DNA of 64,000 nucleotides from Desulfoarculaceae bacterium. Lineage in GTDB: Bacteria > Desulfobacterota > Desulfobulbia > Desulfobulbales > Desulfocapsaceae. The DNA lies in contig JAHYIV010000001.1 in NCBI GenBank assembly GCA_019429465.1, forward strand, positions 1 through 64,000, in the 5' to 3' direction. Positions 8,416 to 17,814 of the stretch are shown here, piece by piece (within the stretch, counting starts at the first letter, position 1; each line of letters starts with the position of its first letter). The position numbers and the translations under genes are program-made. Under the pieces are notes generated by a model. That model did no database searches and was not told where the DNA came from. It saw nothing but the letters and a program-made list of their open reading frames with translations.

Positions 8416-10548
8416 TCAGGAAAGACCCTGCGAATAGTTAAAGGTGAAGGTGTCGGGCAAAGGCCGATCCGAGGCCAGGGCCGCAAGGATTTGTCGCCCT
8501 TTTGCAGAAGCCGCGCCGCAATGACTGAGATCGACAATGATCCGGGCGCACCCCATCTCTTTCAACTCCGGCAAACGACCCACCAGCGAAAAATCCTGAC
8601 CACTCATGACCTCTGTAAGCCCGCTGTCGGTGATAATACGGTACTCTTCCTCCTTGTCGGAATGGAGCACATTGCCGGAACGCAGCCCCTTGATCGGAAT
8701 CCGCGACAGGAGCAAGGTGACAGGGCTGTACACTGTCAGGGCCAGCGGAATGGTCAGGGGTCGACGGTAGAGGTCGCTGATATTTGTGCGTTCATCTTCC
8801 AGGCTCAGGGTAAGCTCGGTAAGTCCCAACTCCTGCCAGGCAAGCGCGGCCTGACTGTTGAGGGTGTAGCAGCGGAAGCCGCCGAGCAGGATCACATCGG
8901 CAAGCCCGGCAAACAGAGGGATATGCCCCAGATTGTTAATCCTGAATCTCCGGTATCCTGCAGCATGCAGCATCTGCACAGCCCGCCGGTACTGGGTCCA
9001 ATCGGGACCAAAGAGTATGGCCGGGATCTCCCAGATTAGCCGCTCTTTCTTCTGAGCCAACTGCCGCTCGGCCCCCTTGAGGGCGGCAATATTCCTGGAG
9101 GTCACCGGCAGCTCCAGGCGCGCCACCTGCTGCTGATCATCGAGGATTCCAACATCCTGGATTTCTAGGCCCCGGACCGTGAGCTCCGGTATCGCAGTCG
9201 GCTCCACCGTAATTTTCGGCAACAGAGCGGCCAGGGCTTGGGCGGCAGAGTCCTCCCGCAGCTTTACCTCTTCCTCAGTCCGTGGAATCAGAGCCACCTT
9301 GGCCAGCCGCTCCAGACAGGCATCAGGGCTCAGGGTGAAGAGCGGTCTGCCGCCCACCTTGAGCACCGCATCCCCTACCCGGAAAAATCCCTTATCCGGA
9401 ATCTTGACCTGGACAAAATCACCAGCCTTGACCACCTTTACTTTTTTCTTTTCGCAGAACAGTTCCCGCACTGTAAAAGCGATACCCGCCTGATCATTCC
9501 GCGGCTGGATCCGGATCCGGTCACCCACGTGCAGACGTTCTTTGGCCGTAAAACCGAGCGTGCCACCGCGCAGAGAAGCAACCTCACCAAGAGGACGCCC
9601 CAAACCCCCATGCTGAACGGAGTCGGCAATACCAGTGGGGACAAAACCGGTGAGAAAGCCCTTGGTGGCCAGGCGTCCAAAAGAGAGCTCCAAATGTTCA
9701 GAAGCCTCCTGCAGGGCGTTCTTGCGCTGGCTCTCCGGGGCATCGAGCATCAGGCGATAGGCCGCCACAACGCGGGCCACATACTCGGCGCTCTTCATCC
9801 GCCCCTCGATCTTGAAGCTCATTACCCCGGCCTTGAGCAGTTGGGGCAGAAGCTCGATGGCGCTGAGATCACTGGTGGAGAAATGATAGCCCGGCTGTTT
9901 GCGGTTATGCAGACGGCGGCGGCAGGGTTGGGCGCAGCGGCCGCGGTTGCCGCTGGCACCGGTCAGAGCCGAGGAAAAAAGGCACTGGCCGGAGATGGAA
10001 AAGCAGAGGGCCCCGTGGACAAAATGTTCCAGCTCAATGGTGGTCTGACTGCGGACCTCGGCTATCTCGATAAGAGAGAGCTCACGGGCCAGCACCGCCC
10101 GCGTAAAGCCCATCTGCTCCAGCATCTTGACCCCGGCCGCGTTATGGACGGTCATCTGGGTAGAGGCATGGAGAGGGAGCTGGGGGAAATGGAGACGGGC
10201 CAGCCGCCAGACTCCCAGATCCTGGATGATCAGACCATCGACAGGGATAGCGGCCAGGGAGGCGAGGAGATCCACCAACTGGGGCAGCTCGGCCTCATTG
10301 ATCAGGGTGTTGAGAGTGACATAGAGGTGTTTTTTCTGGCTGTGGGCATAGCTTGTCATCCGCTCCACCTCGGCCAGGGTGAAATTGCGGGCCCGGGCCC
10401 GGGCGGAAAACTCCTTGAGCCCGCAGTAAACGGCGTCGGCACCGGAATCAATGGCGGCAAAAAAGGCATCGATGCTGCCGGCCGGGGCCAGAAGCTCTGA
10501 TTGTCCTGGTTTGCCAGGGGCAGGAACATTCTTTTTTTCTTTCATCAC
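8416..10548 (-). CDS. U32 family protein with DUF3656-type C-terminus (710 aa)
   Basis: The N-terminal ~300 residues are a U32 domain: ELLAPAGSIDAFFAAIDSGAD opens the TIM-barrel-like fold, and HGALC...SGQC...GRCAQPC supplies four cysteines (182, 189, 205, 209) in the spacing that binds a [4Fe-4S] cluster in characterised U32 proteins. Members of this family hydroxylate RNA (RlhA on 23S rRNA, TrhP on tRNA) or ubiquinone precursors (UbiU/V), although the family was first named for collagenase activity. The length and long C-terminal extension are closest to RlhA-type proteins, but the substrate cannot be fixed from sequence. A second U32 protein lies at 49994-52246. GC-rich compared with the 2-6 kb cluster. 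Confidence 0.9.
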   Translation of the reverse strand: MMKEKKNVPAPGKPGQSELLAPAGSIDAFFAAIDSGADAVYCGLKEFSARARARNFTLAEVERMTSYAHSQKKHLYVTLNTLINEAELPQLVDLLASLAAIPVDGLIIQDLGVWRLARLHFPQLPLHASTQMTVHNAAGVKMLEQMGFTRAVLARELSLIEIAEVRSQTTIELEHFVHGALCFSISGQCLFSSALTGASGNRGRCAQPCRRRLHNRKQPGYHFSTSDLSAIELLPQLLKAGVMSFKIEGRMKSAEYVARVVAAYRLMLDAPESQRKNALQEASEHLELSFGRLATKGFLTGFVPTGIADSVQHGGLGRPLGEVASLRGGTLGFTAKERLHVGDRIRIQPRNDQAGIAFTVRELFCEKKKVKVVKAGDFVQVKIPDKGFFRVGDAVLKVGGRPLFTLSPDACLERLAKVALIPRTEEEVKLREDSAAQALAALLPKITVEPTAIPELTVRGLEIQDVGILDDQQQVARLELPVTSRNIAALKGAERQLAQKKERLIWEIPAILFGPDWTQYRRAVQMLHAAGYRRFRINNLGHIPLFAGLADVILLGGFRCYTLNSQAALAWQELGLTELTLSLEDERTNISDLYRRPLTIPLALTVYSPVTLLLSRIPIKGLRSGNVLHSDKEEEYRIITDSGLTEVMSGQDFSLVGRLPELKEMGCARIIVDLSHCGAASAKGRQILAALASDRPLPDTFTFNYSQGLS

Positions 10549-10612
10549 ACGCGGTCACTGAAAAAGTTGTTCTGTTGTTAACTATCCACCGATTTGCAAC
10601 CAAAGAAAAAAT

Positions 10613-10683
10613 GGAGGTCGGGATCTAACCCGACAACCCGGGACACCCGGCACGTCCGGCGTCGGGTTACAACCCTACCTACG
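10613..10683. repeat. GC-rich palindromic intergenic sequence
   Basis: The arms AACCCGAC (10627-10634) and GTCGGGTT (10661-10668) enclose further complementary CCCGG/CCGG blocks, and the outer parts (GGAGGTCGGGAT / GTTACAACCCTACC) are partly complementary too. It lies in the 158 bp between the murJ and U32 genes, both on the minus strand. It has no T-run, so it looks more like a dispersed palindromic repeat than a terminator. Confidence 0.55.
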
Positions 10684-10706
10684 TATGGTGGAGAGTTATG
10701 TTCTGT

Positions 10707-12293
10707 TTAGCGGAACTTTGCTCGAATCTTATCGACAATCTCGGTCAGTTCTGACAACTTTAGCCAGTGCAGAACCAGGGCATAGAGGCAGGCCGCCAGA
10801 ATAATCAACAGCAGAGTGACAAGGATTTGTTGAACCAGTCCGCCGAGGAGGAAACCTGCCAGGATCTTCCTGGCAAAAAAGAGGAGCAGGCTCATAGCGC
10901 AGGTGGCGACCAGGATCTTGCCTAAGCCCCTGAAAAGAGCGTCAAGTGAATAGCCGCCTATTTTCCAGTACAGCACGGCGCTTAAAAAGAGGAAGTTGAG
11001 GAACATGGTGCAGGAGGTGGAGAGGGCAATGGCCTTGTGTTGAAAGACGTCGATGGTCAGAGTGATGATCACTATATTGGCGGCAACAGCCATGAAACTG
11101 GCAATAACCGGATAACGGGTATTGTCAATGGCATAGAAGGCCGGAACCAGAATCTTGTTGGCCGAATAGGCAAAAAGACCGATGGCGTACAGGGTGAGGG
11201 TCTGGGCGGTGGCCACAGTATCGAGGGCGGTGAAGGCACCTCGTTCAAAGATCAAGCGGATAATCGGCTCAGACAGAAGAATGAGCCCTGCAGTAGCCGG
11301 GATGGTCAGGCAGAAGACCATGGTCAGCGAGGAGACCAGGGTCTTACGGATGGCCGGTACATCTTTTTTGGCGGCATGTCTGGCCAGAAGCGGCATGACG
11401 GCAATGGCAAAGGCGACGCCGAAAAGACCAATGGGCAGCTGCACCAGGCGGAAGGCATAATTGAGCCAGGAGACTGAACCCTCGGCACACGATGCGGCAA
11501 AGCTGGTATTGACGAAGATATTGATCTGGGTGGCTGAAAGACCGATGGTGGCTGGAATCATCAGCCTGAGTATGCTGTGCAGTCCTGGGTCCTGCAAATC
11601 AAGATGGGGGAAAAAACGGAATCCGGTTTTGAAGAGTGCGGGTAACTGGACACCAAGCTGCAGAATGCCGCCGATCAGGGTGCCTATGGCCATACCGACG
11701 ATGGCAGGATGGCCAAAACGGGGCAGGATCAGGGCCAGAGAGACGCCGCCGACAATGGACCCCAGATTGAAAAAAGAAGATGCTATGGCCGGCACAAAAA
11801 AACGGCCCCTGGTGTTGAGCATCCCCATGACCACAGCGGCAAGAGAGATGAAGACCAGAAAGGGCAGCATGATCATGGTCAGTAAGGTTGTAAGTTCCGC
11901 CTTACCCTCAACCCTGGAAAAACCAGGGGCCAGCAGGGAGACCAGAGGCCCGGCCATGAAGATGCCCAGCAGGGTGAGCAGTGAGAGCAGGATGGCAAAA
12001 AAGACCAGGACATTAGAGGCCAGGCGCCAGGTTTCCTCCTGGGTTTTACCTGCGTCATAGCGGGAAAAGATGGTGACAAAGGCCGCTGACAGTGCCCCTT
12101 CCCCAAAAAGATCCCTGAGCAGATTGGGGATGCGAAAGGCAACAACAAAGGCATCATAGGCGTATCCGGCGCCAAACATGGCAGCAAAGATCTGTTCCCG
12201 AACCAGGCCCAGCACTCGGCTGCACATTACCGCGATGCCGACGGTTCCCGCTGATTTTGCAATGACCGTATTCTGTCGTGTCTCTTCCTTCAC
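10707..12293 (-). CDS. murJ: MurJ lipid II flippase
   Basis: 528 residues with about 14 hydrophobic segments, the usual size and topology of MurJ/MviN. The start region TVGIAVMCSRVLGLVREQIFAA and the following FGAGYAYDAFVVAFRIPNLLRDLFGEGALS are the family's most conserved parts, including the charged residues in the first helices that line the central cavity. It flips lipid-linked peptidoglycan precursor across the inner membrane. Start is GTG 12293 with GAGGA seven bases upstream. Divergent from the EF-G gene at 12618 across 324 bp. Confidence 0.95.
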   Translation of the reverse strand: MKEETRQNTVIAKSAGTVGIAVMCSRVLGLVREQIFAAMFGAGYAYDAFVVAFRIPNLLRDLFGEGALSAAFVTIFSRYDAGKTQEETWRLASNVLVFFAILLSLLTLLGIFMAGPLVSLLAPGFSRVEGKAELTTLLTMIMLPFLVFISLAAVVMGMLNTRGRFFVPAIASSFFNLGSIVGGVSLALILPRFGHPAIVGMAIGTLIGGILQLGVQLPALFKTGFRFFPHLDLQDPGLHSILRLMIPATIGLSATQINIFVNTSFAASCAEGSVSWLNYAFRLVQLPIGLFGVAFAIAVMPLLARHAAKKDVPAIRKTLVSSLTMVFCLTIPATAGLILLSEPIIRLIFERGAFTALDTVATAQTLTLYAIGLFAYSANKILVPAFYAIDNTRYPVIASFMAVAANIVIITLTIDVFQHKAIALSTSCTMFLNFLFLSAVLYWKIGGYSLDALFRGLGKILVATCAMSLLLFFARKILAGFLLGGLVQQILVTLLLIILAACLYALVLHWLKLSELTEIVDKIRAKFR

Positions 12294-12617
12294 CTTGAGT
12301 TCCTCGTTTTTTCCATTGTCCTGACATCAACGATACGTTGCTGCTATGCATACCTTTTTCATCCTGTTTTTACCAGAAAATCATGCGGGTCTTGGTCTGC
12401 AAACTGGAATGGTTCTTTCGTAACGACCCCTTGTATGATCGTCGACAGATGTGACTTACCGGACTACTCCGTCAATCATCCTTGACTTTACGACAGCATT
12501 TTGAATATATAAATAAGAGTTTCTTAATAAATTATTGATCCATTTAACAGCTGTCAGCAGAAAACTTAATGGAAATCATCCAGAGAGTTTCCGGGGACCT
12601 TCCTAAAAGGAGCTAGC
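12294..12617. other. Divergent promoter region murJ / EF-G
   Basis: 324 bp without a gene. It carries a plausible plus-strand promoter at 12482-12511 and the ribosome binding site AAGGAG (12607-12612) for the EF-G gene. The murJ promoter on the other strand is not distinct. Confidence 0.5.
12482..12511 (+). promoter_or_regulatory. Possible sigma-70-type promoter for EF-G paralogue
   Basis: TTGACT at 12482-12487 is followed after 18 bp by TATATA (12506-12511). The spacing and match are acceptable but not perfect; about 107 bp lie between the -10 and the ATG at 12618. Confidence 0.4.
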
Positions 12618-14675
12618 ATGCAAGACATTAATATGATTAGAAATATTGCAATAGTTGGACACGGGCATTGCGGCAAAAGCTCTTTGGCCGAGGCCATGCT
12701 CTATACCGCCGGCAAGATCAAGAGACTCGGTAAGGTAGATAAGGGTACCTCTGCCATGGATTTTGACGAAGAAGAAATTCAGCGCAATCTCACCATCAAC
12801 GCCTCTTTTCATAATTATACCTGGAAAAGACATGAGATCTTTCTCATTGACACCCCAGGAGATGATAATTTCCTTAATGAAACCTATCAGGCCGTTCAGA
12901 TTGCGGACAGTGCCATCTTTATTATTGGCGCGGTCCTTGGGATCAAAGGTCAGACCATAAAATTTGCCAATTTTATTGCCGAGAAAAAGCTTCCCTGTCT
13001 TCTCTTTATCAATAAGATGGACAGAGATCGTGCTGATTTTCAGAAAACTGTTGATGAGATAAAAACCTCCCTTCCCGTCAATCCAGTCGTTCTTCATCTG
13101 CCTATCGGCGCTGAAGAGGAATTCAAGGGCCTTATTGATATCGCTTCGGAAACAGCCTATCTCTTTGACAACGATACCGGCATCAAACAGGTAGCCATCC
13201 CTGAAGATCTCGTTGAGCAAGTGGCCGAGTACCGAGAAAAGCTCATGGAAATAGTGGCGGAAACTGATGATGATCTTATTGAGACCTTTCTTGAGACTGG
13301 ACGATTAACAGAAGATGAACTCCGGCTTGGTCTAAGGAAAGGAATAGCCACTGGCAGCATCGCCCCTGTCTGCCTCGGATCTGCCCTCCTGAACCAGGGA
13401 ACCTTGTCCCTGCTCGACACGATTAATGAGTTGCTGCCCTCCCCTGTCGACCGCCCCCCCCTGATAGGCACGCATCCTGTGACCGGAGAGACCGAGGAGC
13501 GAAGCCCCTTTGCCAGTGAACCTTTTTCGGCCATGGTCTTCAAGACCATGGCCGACCCTTATGCCGGCCGTCTCACCATCTTCCGCGTTTATTCAGGCAC
13601 CCTTTCCGGTAATACTTTTTTTAACGCCAACAAGAAAGTCAGTGAACATTTCGGGCAGCTCTATTTCCCTGAAGGCAAGGAACAACGGGCCGTTGACATG
13701 GTTGGCCCAGGGATGATTGTTGCTGTCGCCAAACTCAAAGAGACGACAACCGGCGACACCATCTGTGAGGCCACCCATCCAATAGTTTACCCACCACCTC
13801 AATCCTTTGAGCCGGTCATCACCTTTGCGGTGAACGCCAAACAGGGTGAAGAGGAAAAGTTGTTCTCCGCTATCACCAGGATACTGGATGAAGACCTCAC
13901 CCTGCGTCTGACCCGTGACCAGCAGACCAGCGAGGTCCTGCTTTCCGGCATGGGCCAGATACATCTGGAGGTAGTCGGTGCCAGGATAAAAAGAAAGTTT
14001 GGTGTGAAAATGAAGCTGACCCTGCCTAAAATCGCCTACAAGGAGACGATCAAAGGAAGTGCCAGGGCGCAAGGCAAGCATAAGAAACAGAGTGGCGGTC
14101 GAGGGCAGTTTGGTGATTGCACCATTGAAATCATGCCCCTGCCCCATGGCCAAGGATTTATCTTTGAGGACAAGATCGTCGGTGGGGTCATTCCGCAACA
14201 ATATCGTCCGGCTGTTGAAAAAGGGATCCTGGAGGCCATGGAAAAAGGTGTTCTCGCCGGCTATCCGGTGGTAGATCTGAAGGTCACCCTGGTTGATGGT
14301 TCCTATCATACAGTGGATTCCTCCGAGTTGGCCTTTAAGGTGGCTGGCTCACTGGCCTTTAAAAAAGGCGTCCAAGAGGCTGGGCTGGTGCTGCTTGAGC
14401 CCTATATGAAAATGACTATCCGGGTTGACAAGGAACATGTGGGCGATGTCATGGGAGACCTTAACTCCCGACGGGGAAAGGTGATGGGCATGGATGCCGA
14501 CATCATGCATGAAATAATTGTGGCTCAGGTTCCCATGGCTGAAATTCAGCATTATGCCACCGATTTGACTGCCATGACCGGCGGTCTTGGGTCTTTTACC
14601 GTGGCCTTTTCACACCATGAAGAGGTGCCGGCTCATATTGCTGAGAAGATTATTATTGCCAGCGCTAAGGCTTAA
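12618..14675 (+). CDS. Elongation factor G-like translational GTPase
   Basis: 685 residues with EF-G domain order: G domain with G1 GHGHCGKS (14-21), DTPGD (78-82) and NKMD (132-135), then domain II, and domains III-V with GMGQIHLEV and RGKVMGMD near the C-terminus. EF-G drives tRNA-mRNA translocation or ribosome recycling. The G1 loop with GHCGKS instead of AHIDAGKT, and the short switch I region, place it with the second EF-G group found beside a canonical fusA in many deltaproteobacteria, so it is probably not the main EF-G. ATG 12618 follows AAAGGAG at 6 bases. mogA follows after 27 bp and may be co-transcribed. Confidence 0.9.
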   Translation: MQDINMIRNIAIVGHGHCGKSSLAEAMLYTAGKIKRLGKVDKGTSAMDFDEEEIQRNLTINASFHNYTWKRHEIFLIDTPGDDNFLNETYQAVQIADSAIFIIGAVLGIKGQTIKFANFIAEKKLPCLLFINKMDRDRADFQKTVDEIKTSLPVNPVVLHLPIGAEEEFKGLIDIASETAYLFDNDTGIKQVAIPEDLVEQVAEYREKLMEIVAETDDDLIETFLETGRLTEDELRLGLRKGIATGSIAPVCLGSALLNQGTLSLLDTINELLPSPVDRPPLIGTHPVTGETEERSPFASEPFSAMVFKTMADPYAGRLTIFRVYSGTLSGNTFFNANKKVSEHFGQLYFPEGKEQRAVDMVGPGMIVAVAKLKETTTGDTICEATHPIVYPPPQSFEPVITFAVNAKQGEEEKLFSAITRILDEDLTLRLTRDQQTSEVLLSGMGQIHLEVVGARIKRKFGVKMKLTLPKIAYKETIKGSARAQGKHKKQSGGRGQFGDCTIEIMPLPHGQGFIFEDKIVGGVIPQQYRPAVEKGILEAMEKGVLAGYPVVDLKVTLVDGSYHTVDSSELAFKVAGSLAFKKGVQEAGLVLLEPYMKMTIRVDKEHVGDVMGDLNSRRGKVMGMDADIMHEIIVAQVPMAEIQHYATDLTAMTGGLGSFTVAFSHHEEVPAHIAEKIIIASAKA

Positions 14676-14702
14676 ACCTAAAAATATTATCAGGGAAAAA
14701 AG

Positions 14703-15227
14703 ATGAGGCACGATGCCAATCGATTCAGTTGCGCGGTGCTTACCATGAGCGACAAAGGGGCCCGTGGTGAGCGTGTAGATACAAGCGGGGCTGCACTCCA
14801 GGAAATACTGCGGGAAGAAGGGTATCAGCTGCGTGCCTACAAAATGGTGCCTGATCAGGTCGAGGCCATTACTGAAACCTTGATACAGTGGGTCGATCAA
14901 GACAAGATTGATCTGATCCTGACGACTGGAGGAACCGGAGTCTCACCCTCAGACGTGACCCCTGAGGCCATGCGAGAGATTATTGAAAAAGAGATCCCTG
15001 GAATGGCAGAGGCCATGCGCGCCGCCAGCCTGCTGAAGACTCCTCATGCTGTCCTTTCACGCGCCATGGTCGGGATTCGGGGAAGAAGTCTGATCATTAA
15101 TCTGCCTGGCAGTCAGAAAGCATCCAGGGAAAATATAGAAGTCCTCCTCCCTGCCCTGCCCCACGCCCTTGATAAGATTCAGGGCGGAACCAGCGATTGT
15201 GCCAATTTGGGAGCCCTTACGAAATAA
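14703..15227 (+). CDS. mogA: MogA/MoaB family molybdopterin adenylyltransferase
   Basis: 174 residues covering one MoCF-binding domain: LTMSDKGARGERVDTSG at the start, the TTGGTGVSPSD loop (about residues 79-89), and SRAMVGIRG and NLPGS near 117-140. These bind molybdopterin and ATP and adenylylate it before metal insertion. It feeds molybdenum or tungsten cofactor to oxidoreductases, fitting an anaerobe with many redox enzymes. MogA and MoaB cannot be separated firmly by sequence alone; the length suits either. Confidence 0.85.
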   Translation: MRHDANRFSCAVLTMSDKGARGERVDTSGAALQEILREEGYQLRAYKMVPDQVEAITETLIQWVDQDKIDLILTTGGTGVSPSDVTPEAMREIIEKEIPGMAEAMRAASLLKTPHAVLSRAMVGIRGRSLIINLPGSQKASRENIEVLLPALPHALDKIQGGTSDCANLGALTK

Positions 15228-15231
15228 CTGT

Positions 15232-15530
15232 AGGCGCCAAAAGAACCGCTTCTTTTTTTATTCCCCCACCCGTCACTGCGAGGCGCGCAGCAACGTGGCA
15301 GTCCAGAGAGGTGTGGGGCCATGGTCACTAAGACCTCCGGCGTTACTTCACCCCCGTCCGCACAGACGGCCCGGGATCTCTCTGGATTGCTTCGCTGCCG
15401 CTCGCAAAGACGATGCCACTTCCCCCTGGCCACTTCCCCGGAAGATTACCTGGTGGTTCTGCTCTCCTGGAATTTGACGCAAGCGCAATTGCTTGTGGAC
15501 AAGGCAGGTGGAGGGGTTTATTGGGCGCTT
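15232..15530. repeat. ~300-bp dispersed intergenic repeat, copy 1 (MITE-like core 15271-15412)
   Basis: This stretch matches 48984-49290 over about 300 bp with scattered differences and small indels, same orientation. The core is bounded by imperfect inverted arms of about 35 bp: CGTCACTGCGAGGCGCGCAG at 15271 and, facing it, TTCGCTGCCGCTCGCAAAGA ending near 15412. Similar GCGAGCGGCAGCGAAGCAATCC-like dyads are widespread in proteobacterial genomes. A lone right-arm fragment lies at 38982-39012. Short frames across it differ between copies, so it is non-coding. Confidence 0.8.
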
Positions 15531-15590
15531 ACCAATAACTGCTTCACCATTCCTGTCAGATACCGGTCGACAGTTTGGCTTTGCCTAAAA

Positions 15591-15637
15591 AGAAAGGGGG
15601 GGCATTTATCATGAGATAAATGCCCCCTTTCTTTTTT
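15591..15637. terminator. Bidirectional Rho-independent terminator downstream of purM
   Basis: Arms around AAAGGGGGGGCATTTATC and GATAAATGCCCCCTTT (two unpaired G) close a short loop; T-runs flank the stem on both strands (TTTCTTTTTT on plus). It lies 27 bp beyond the purM stop codon and would also stop plus-strand transcription coming from mogA. Confidence 0.85.
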
Positions 15638-15663
15638 AACCAAAGCTCAACTACATCGTACAA

Positions 15664-16719
15664 TCAATTGATCAGTTCAACCTGTTCTTCTTCATTATTC
15701 TCCGTGTTCACCACCTCGCCGATAATACATGCCTGTTCACCCATCGCTCCAAAGTGATGGACAACGTCTTCGGCAATAGAATCTTCAACAATAGCCATCA
15801 GACCAATACCCATATTGAAGGTACGGTACATCTCTTCCATGGGAATATTACCTTTTTCGCTCAAGAAGGTAAATACCGGCGGGATTTTCCACGAGGAGCA
15901 ATCGATGACAGCCTTACAACTCCGAGGCAAGATACGAGGAACATTATCAATAAAGCCGCCCCCGGTATTGTGAATCATGCCGTTTATTTTATAATGTTTT
16001 AAAACACCCAGCACTGACTGGACATAAATACGTGTTGGCTTGAGCAGTTCTTCACCAAGGGTGCTGCCAAACTCCTCTATCTGCTGTTCCACCGAGAGCC
16101 CAAGGTCTTTGAAGCAGACTTTTCTGACCAGTGAGAACCCGTTGGAGTGCAGACCGCTGGAGGCCACGCCAATAATCTTGTTCCCCACCTTGATCTCGGA
16201 ACCGTCAATGATCGCATCGCGATTGACGATACCCACCACAAAACCGGCAAGGTCATAATCATCACCGTTATACAGACCCGGCATTTCTGCTGTTTCACCA
16301 CCCACCAGAGAACATTTTGCCTGCCGGCAACCCTCGGCGATACCCTTGACCACCTCGGTTGCAGTATGGATGTTCAGCTTTCCAACAGAAAAATAATCGA
16401 GAAAGCAAAGAGGCTTGGCCCCACCGACAATGATATCATTGACACACATGGCAACAAGATCAATGCCAATAGTATCATGCTTGTTGCAGAGCCCGGCAAT
16501 GGCAAGCTTGGTGCCTACCCCATCGGTGGATGAGACAATAACAGGTTGGTTATAGGTAAGGGTGTCGATGGCAAAAAGGCTGGAGAAGCCGCCGATATCA
16601 TTGAGCACCCCGCGCTGATGTGTTGAGGCGACAATATCTTTGATTCCCTTGACAAAGGCATTTCCCTTATCAATATCAACGCCTGCCTCACGGTATTTTG
16701 ATTGTTGTAAATCGGTCAT
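15664..16719 (-). CDS. purM: Phosphoribosylformylglycinamidine cyclo-ligase (AIR synthetase)
   Basis: 351 residues with the PurM signature: STDGVGTKL (about 64-72) and the metal/phosphate-binding DLVAMCVNDIIVGGAKPLCFLDY segment in the first half, GGETAEMPG near 140, and HNTGGGFIDN in the second half. It closes the imidazole ring of AIR in de novo purine synthesis using ATP. Stand-alone gene with its own terminator. Start ATG 16719. Confidence 0.97.
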   Translation of the reverse strand: MTDLQQSKYREAGVDIDKGNAFVKGIKDIVASTHQRGVLNDIGGFSSLFAIDTLTYNQPVIVSSTDGVGTKLAIAGLCNKHDTIGIDLVAMCVNDIIVGGAKPLCFLDYFSVGKLNIHTATEVVKGIAEGCRQAKCSLVGGETAEMPGLYNGDDYDLAGFVVGIVNRDAIIDGSEIKVGNKIIGVASSGLHSNGFSLVRKVCFKDLGLSVEQQIEEFGSTLGEELLKPTRIYVQSVLGVLKHYKINGMIHNTGGGFIDNVPRILPRSCKAVIDCSSWKIPPVFTFLSEKGNIPMEEMYRTFNMGIGLMAIVEDSIAEDVVHHFGAMGEQACIIGEVVNTENNEEEQVELIN

Positions 16720-17161
16720 AATATTTCACCCTTACGTCAGGGAAATGGAGGTTGCAGATTTAATTGTAAAAAAAGAACTTATTCCACAATACGTTAAGTC
16801 GTTAAAAAAACATGGGCGTCTGAATAACCAAAACAGCAGAAAAATCCATAACGAAAGGGTCAGGAAGGTAATAACGATTTCATAACGACTCCCAAGACTT
16901 CACGAACGTGATATCTTATAAGGTGTGCTTGAAAAATGCAATAACATATCGTGTTCATCTCCAACTCGGCAAAACCTGTCAGGGAATTTCAGGCGATAAT
17001 CCGCCGCCAAAAAATGCTGCGAGGGAGTACTTTGTCACGAAGCCACCATAGCAGATGAGGTCTTCGTCATTACCGGCGATCAGCCGTTGATGGTGCTTCC
17101 TGGAAGAGGGGATGTCTGTCTGTTAAGAACGTGGAAAGGAAGAATCCCGGCAGCGGCAACC
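16720..17161. other. 442-bp intergenic region
   Basis: The first ~200 bp upstream of purM are AT-rich and probably contain its promoter; no clear -35/-10 pair was picked. The remainder, up to the 3' end of darP, looks like decayed coding or spacer sequence without a usable frame. Confidence 0.4.
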
Positions 17162-17731
17162 CTAAATATTTTCACCGGAGTCACCGATCCGGCGGTTCAT
17201 CTCATACTGGTCAATTGCCGCCTTGACCATCCTGAACAGTTCTCGATAATAGAGCCTGTTGTGACTCTTCACATACTGGTACACGGTCTTACGCAGGGCA
17301 TCTTCATCCAGTTTCTGATACTTTGCAACTGCCGGGCCCAGAAGCTCGCTTTTCCATTCCGGTTCCCAGGCAATCTGCATGGACCGGCAATATTGAAAGT
17401 CCTTCATCGCCTCATTGATCAAGGCGTCACGCAGATGTTCCGCCTCGTGGAGTTGTGTTTTTTCTTTAAGGTGCGACCCTTTTCTCTTGCTTAAAAAATC
17501 GTAAACGGCATCGAGCTCCAGGCCTTGTCGCAGGATCTTGGACAGATGCTTCACCTGTCGCTTACGGGCGCCACCGCTCAGTCCACGAATTGCCTTGATC
17601 TCTTCGCAAATGGCATTCTCACCTGGAAATTTCTTCAGATCTTTATCGGTGAGCTCCGCTAACTCCAGCGCCACGTCCTCTATCCGCTTGAATCTCCGTT
17701 TCTGTTCGGATCTGCTGATTGTCTCATCCAT
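17162..17731 (-). CDS. darP: DarP/YjgA-type ribosome assembly protein (DUF615)
   Basis: 189 residues, all helical and highly charged. The family landmarks are SRSEQKRRFKRIEDVALELAEL at the start, the GGARKRQVKHLSKILR basic segment (about 53-68), and LRKTVYQYVKSHNRLYYRELFRMV near the end. E. coli DarP/YjgA binds the 50S precursor and helps shape the peptidyl transferase centre. Stand-alone gene on the minus strand. Confidence 0.88.
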   Translation of the reverse strand: MDETISRSEQKRRFKRIEDVALELAELTDKDLKKFPGENAICEEIKAIRGLSGGARKRQVKHLSKILRQGLELDAVYDFLSKRKGSHLKEKTQLHEAEHLRDALINEAMKDFQYCRSMQIAWEPEWKSELLGPAVAKYQKLDEDALRKTVYQYVKSHNRLYYRELFRMVKAAIDQYEMNRRIGDSGENI

Positions 17732-17814
17732 AAACCATGGTCCTATTTTTACATAAAAAAACTTTTCTAAGTCAGGTGAAAATTTTTTATAATACCATAA
17801 GAGAAGCCAATTAC

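Noticed and set aside
9238-10500. 420-codon plus-strand frame opposite the U32 gene
   Set aside because: It lies antisense inside a gene with clear U32 motifs; it arises from GC-rich codon bias and has no domain.
12603-13220. 205-codon minus-strand frame opposite the EF-G gene
   Set aside because: Antisense to the conserved G domain, no start signals.
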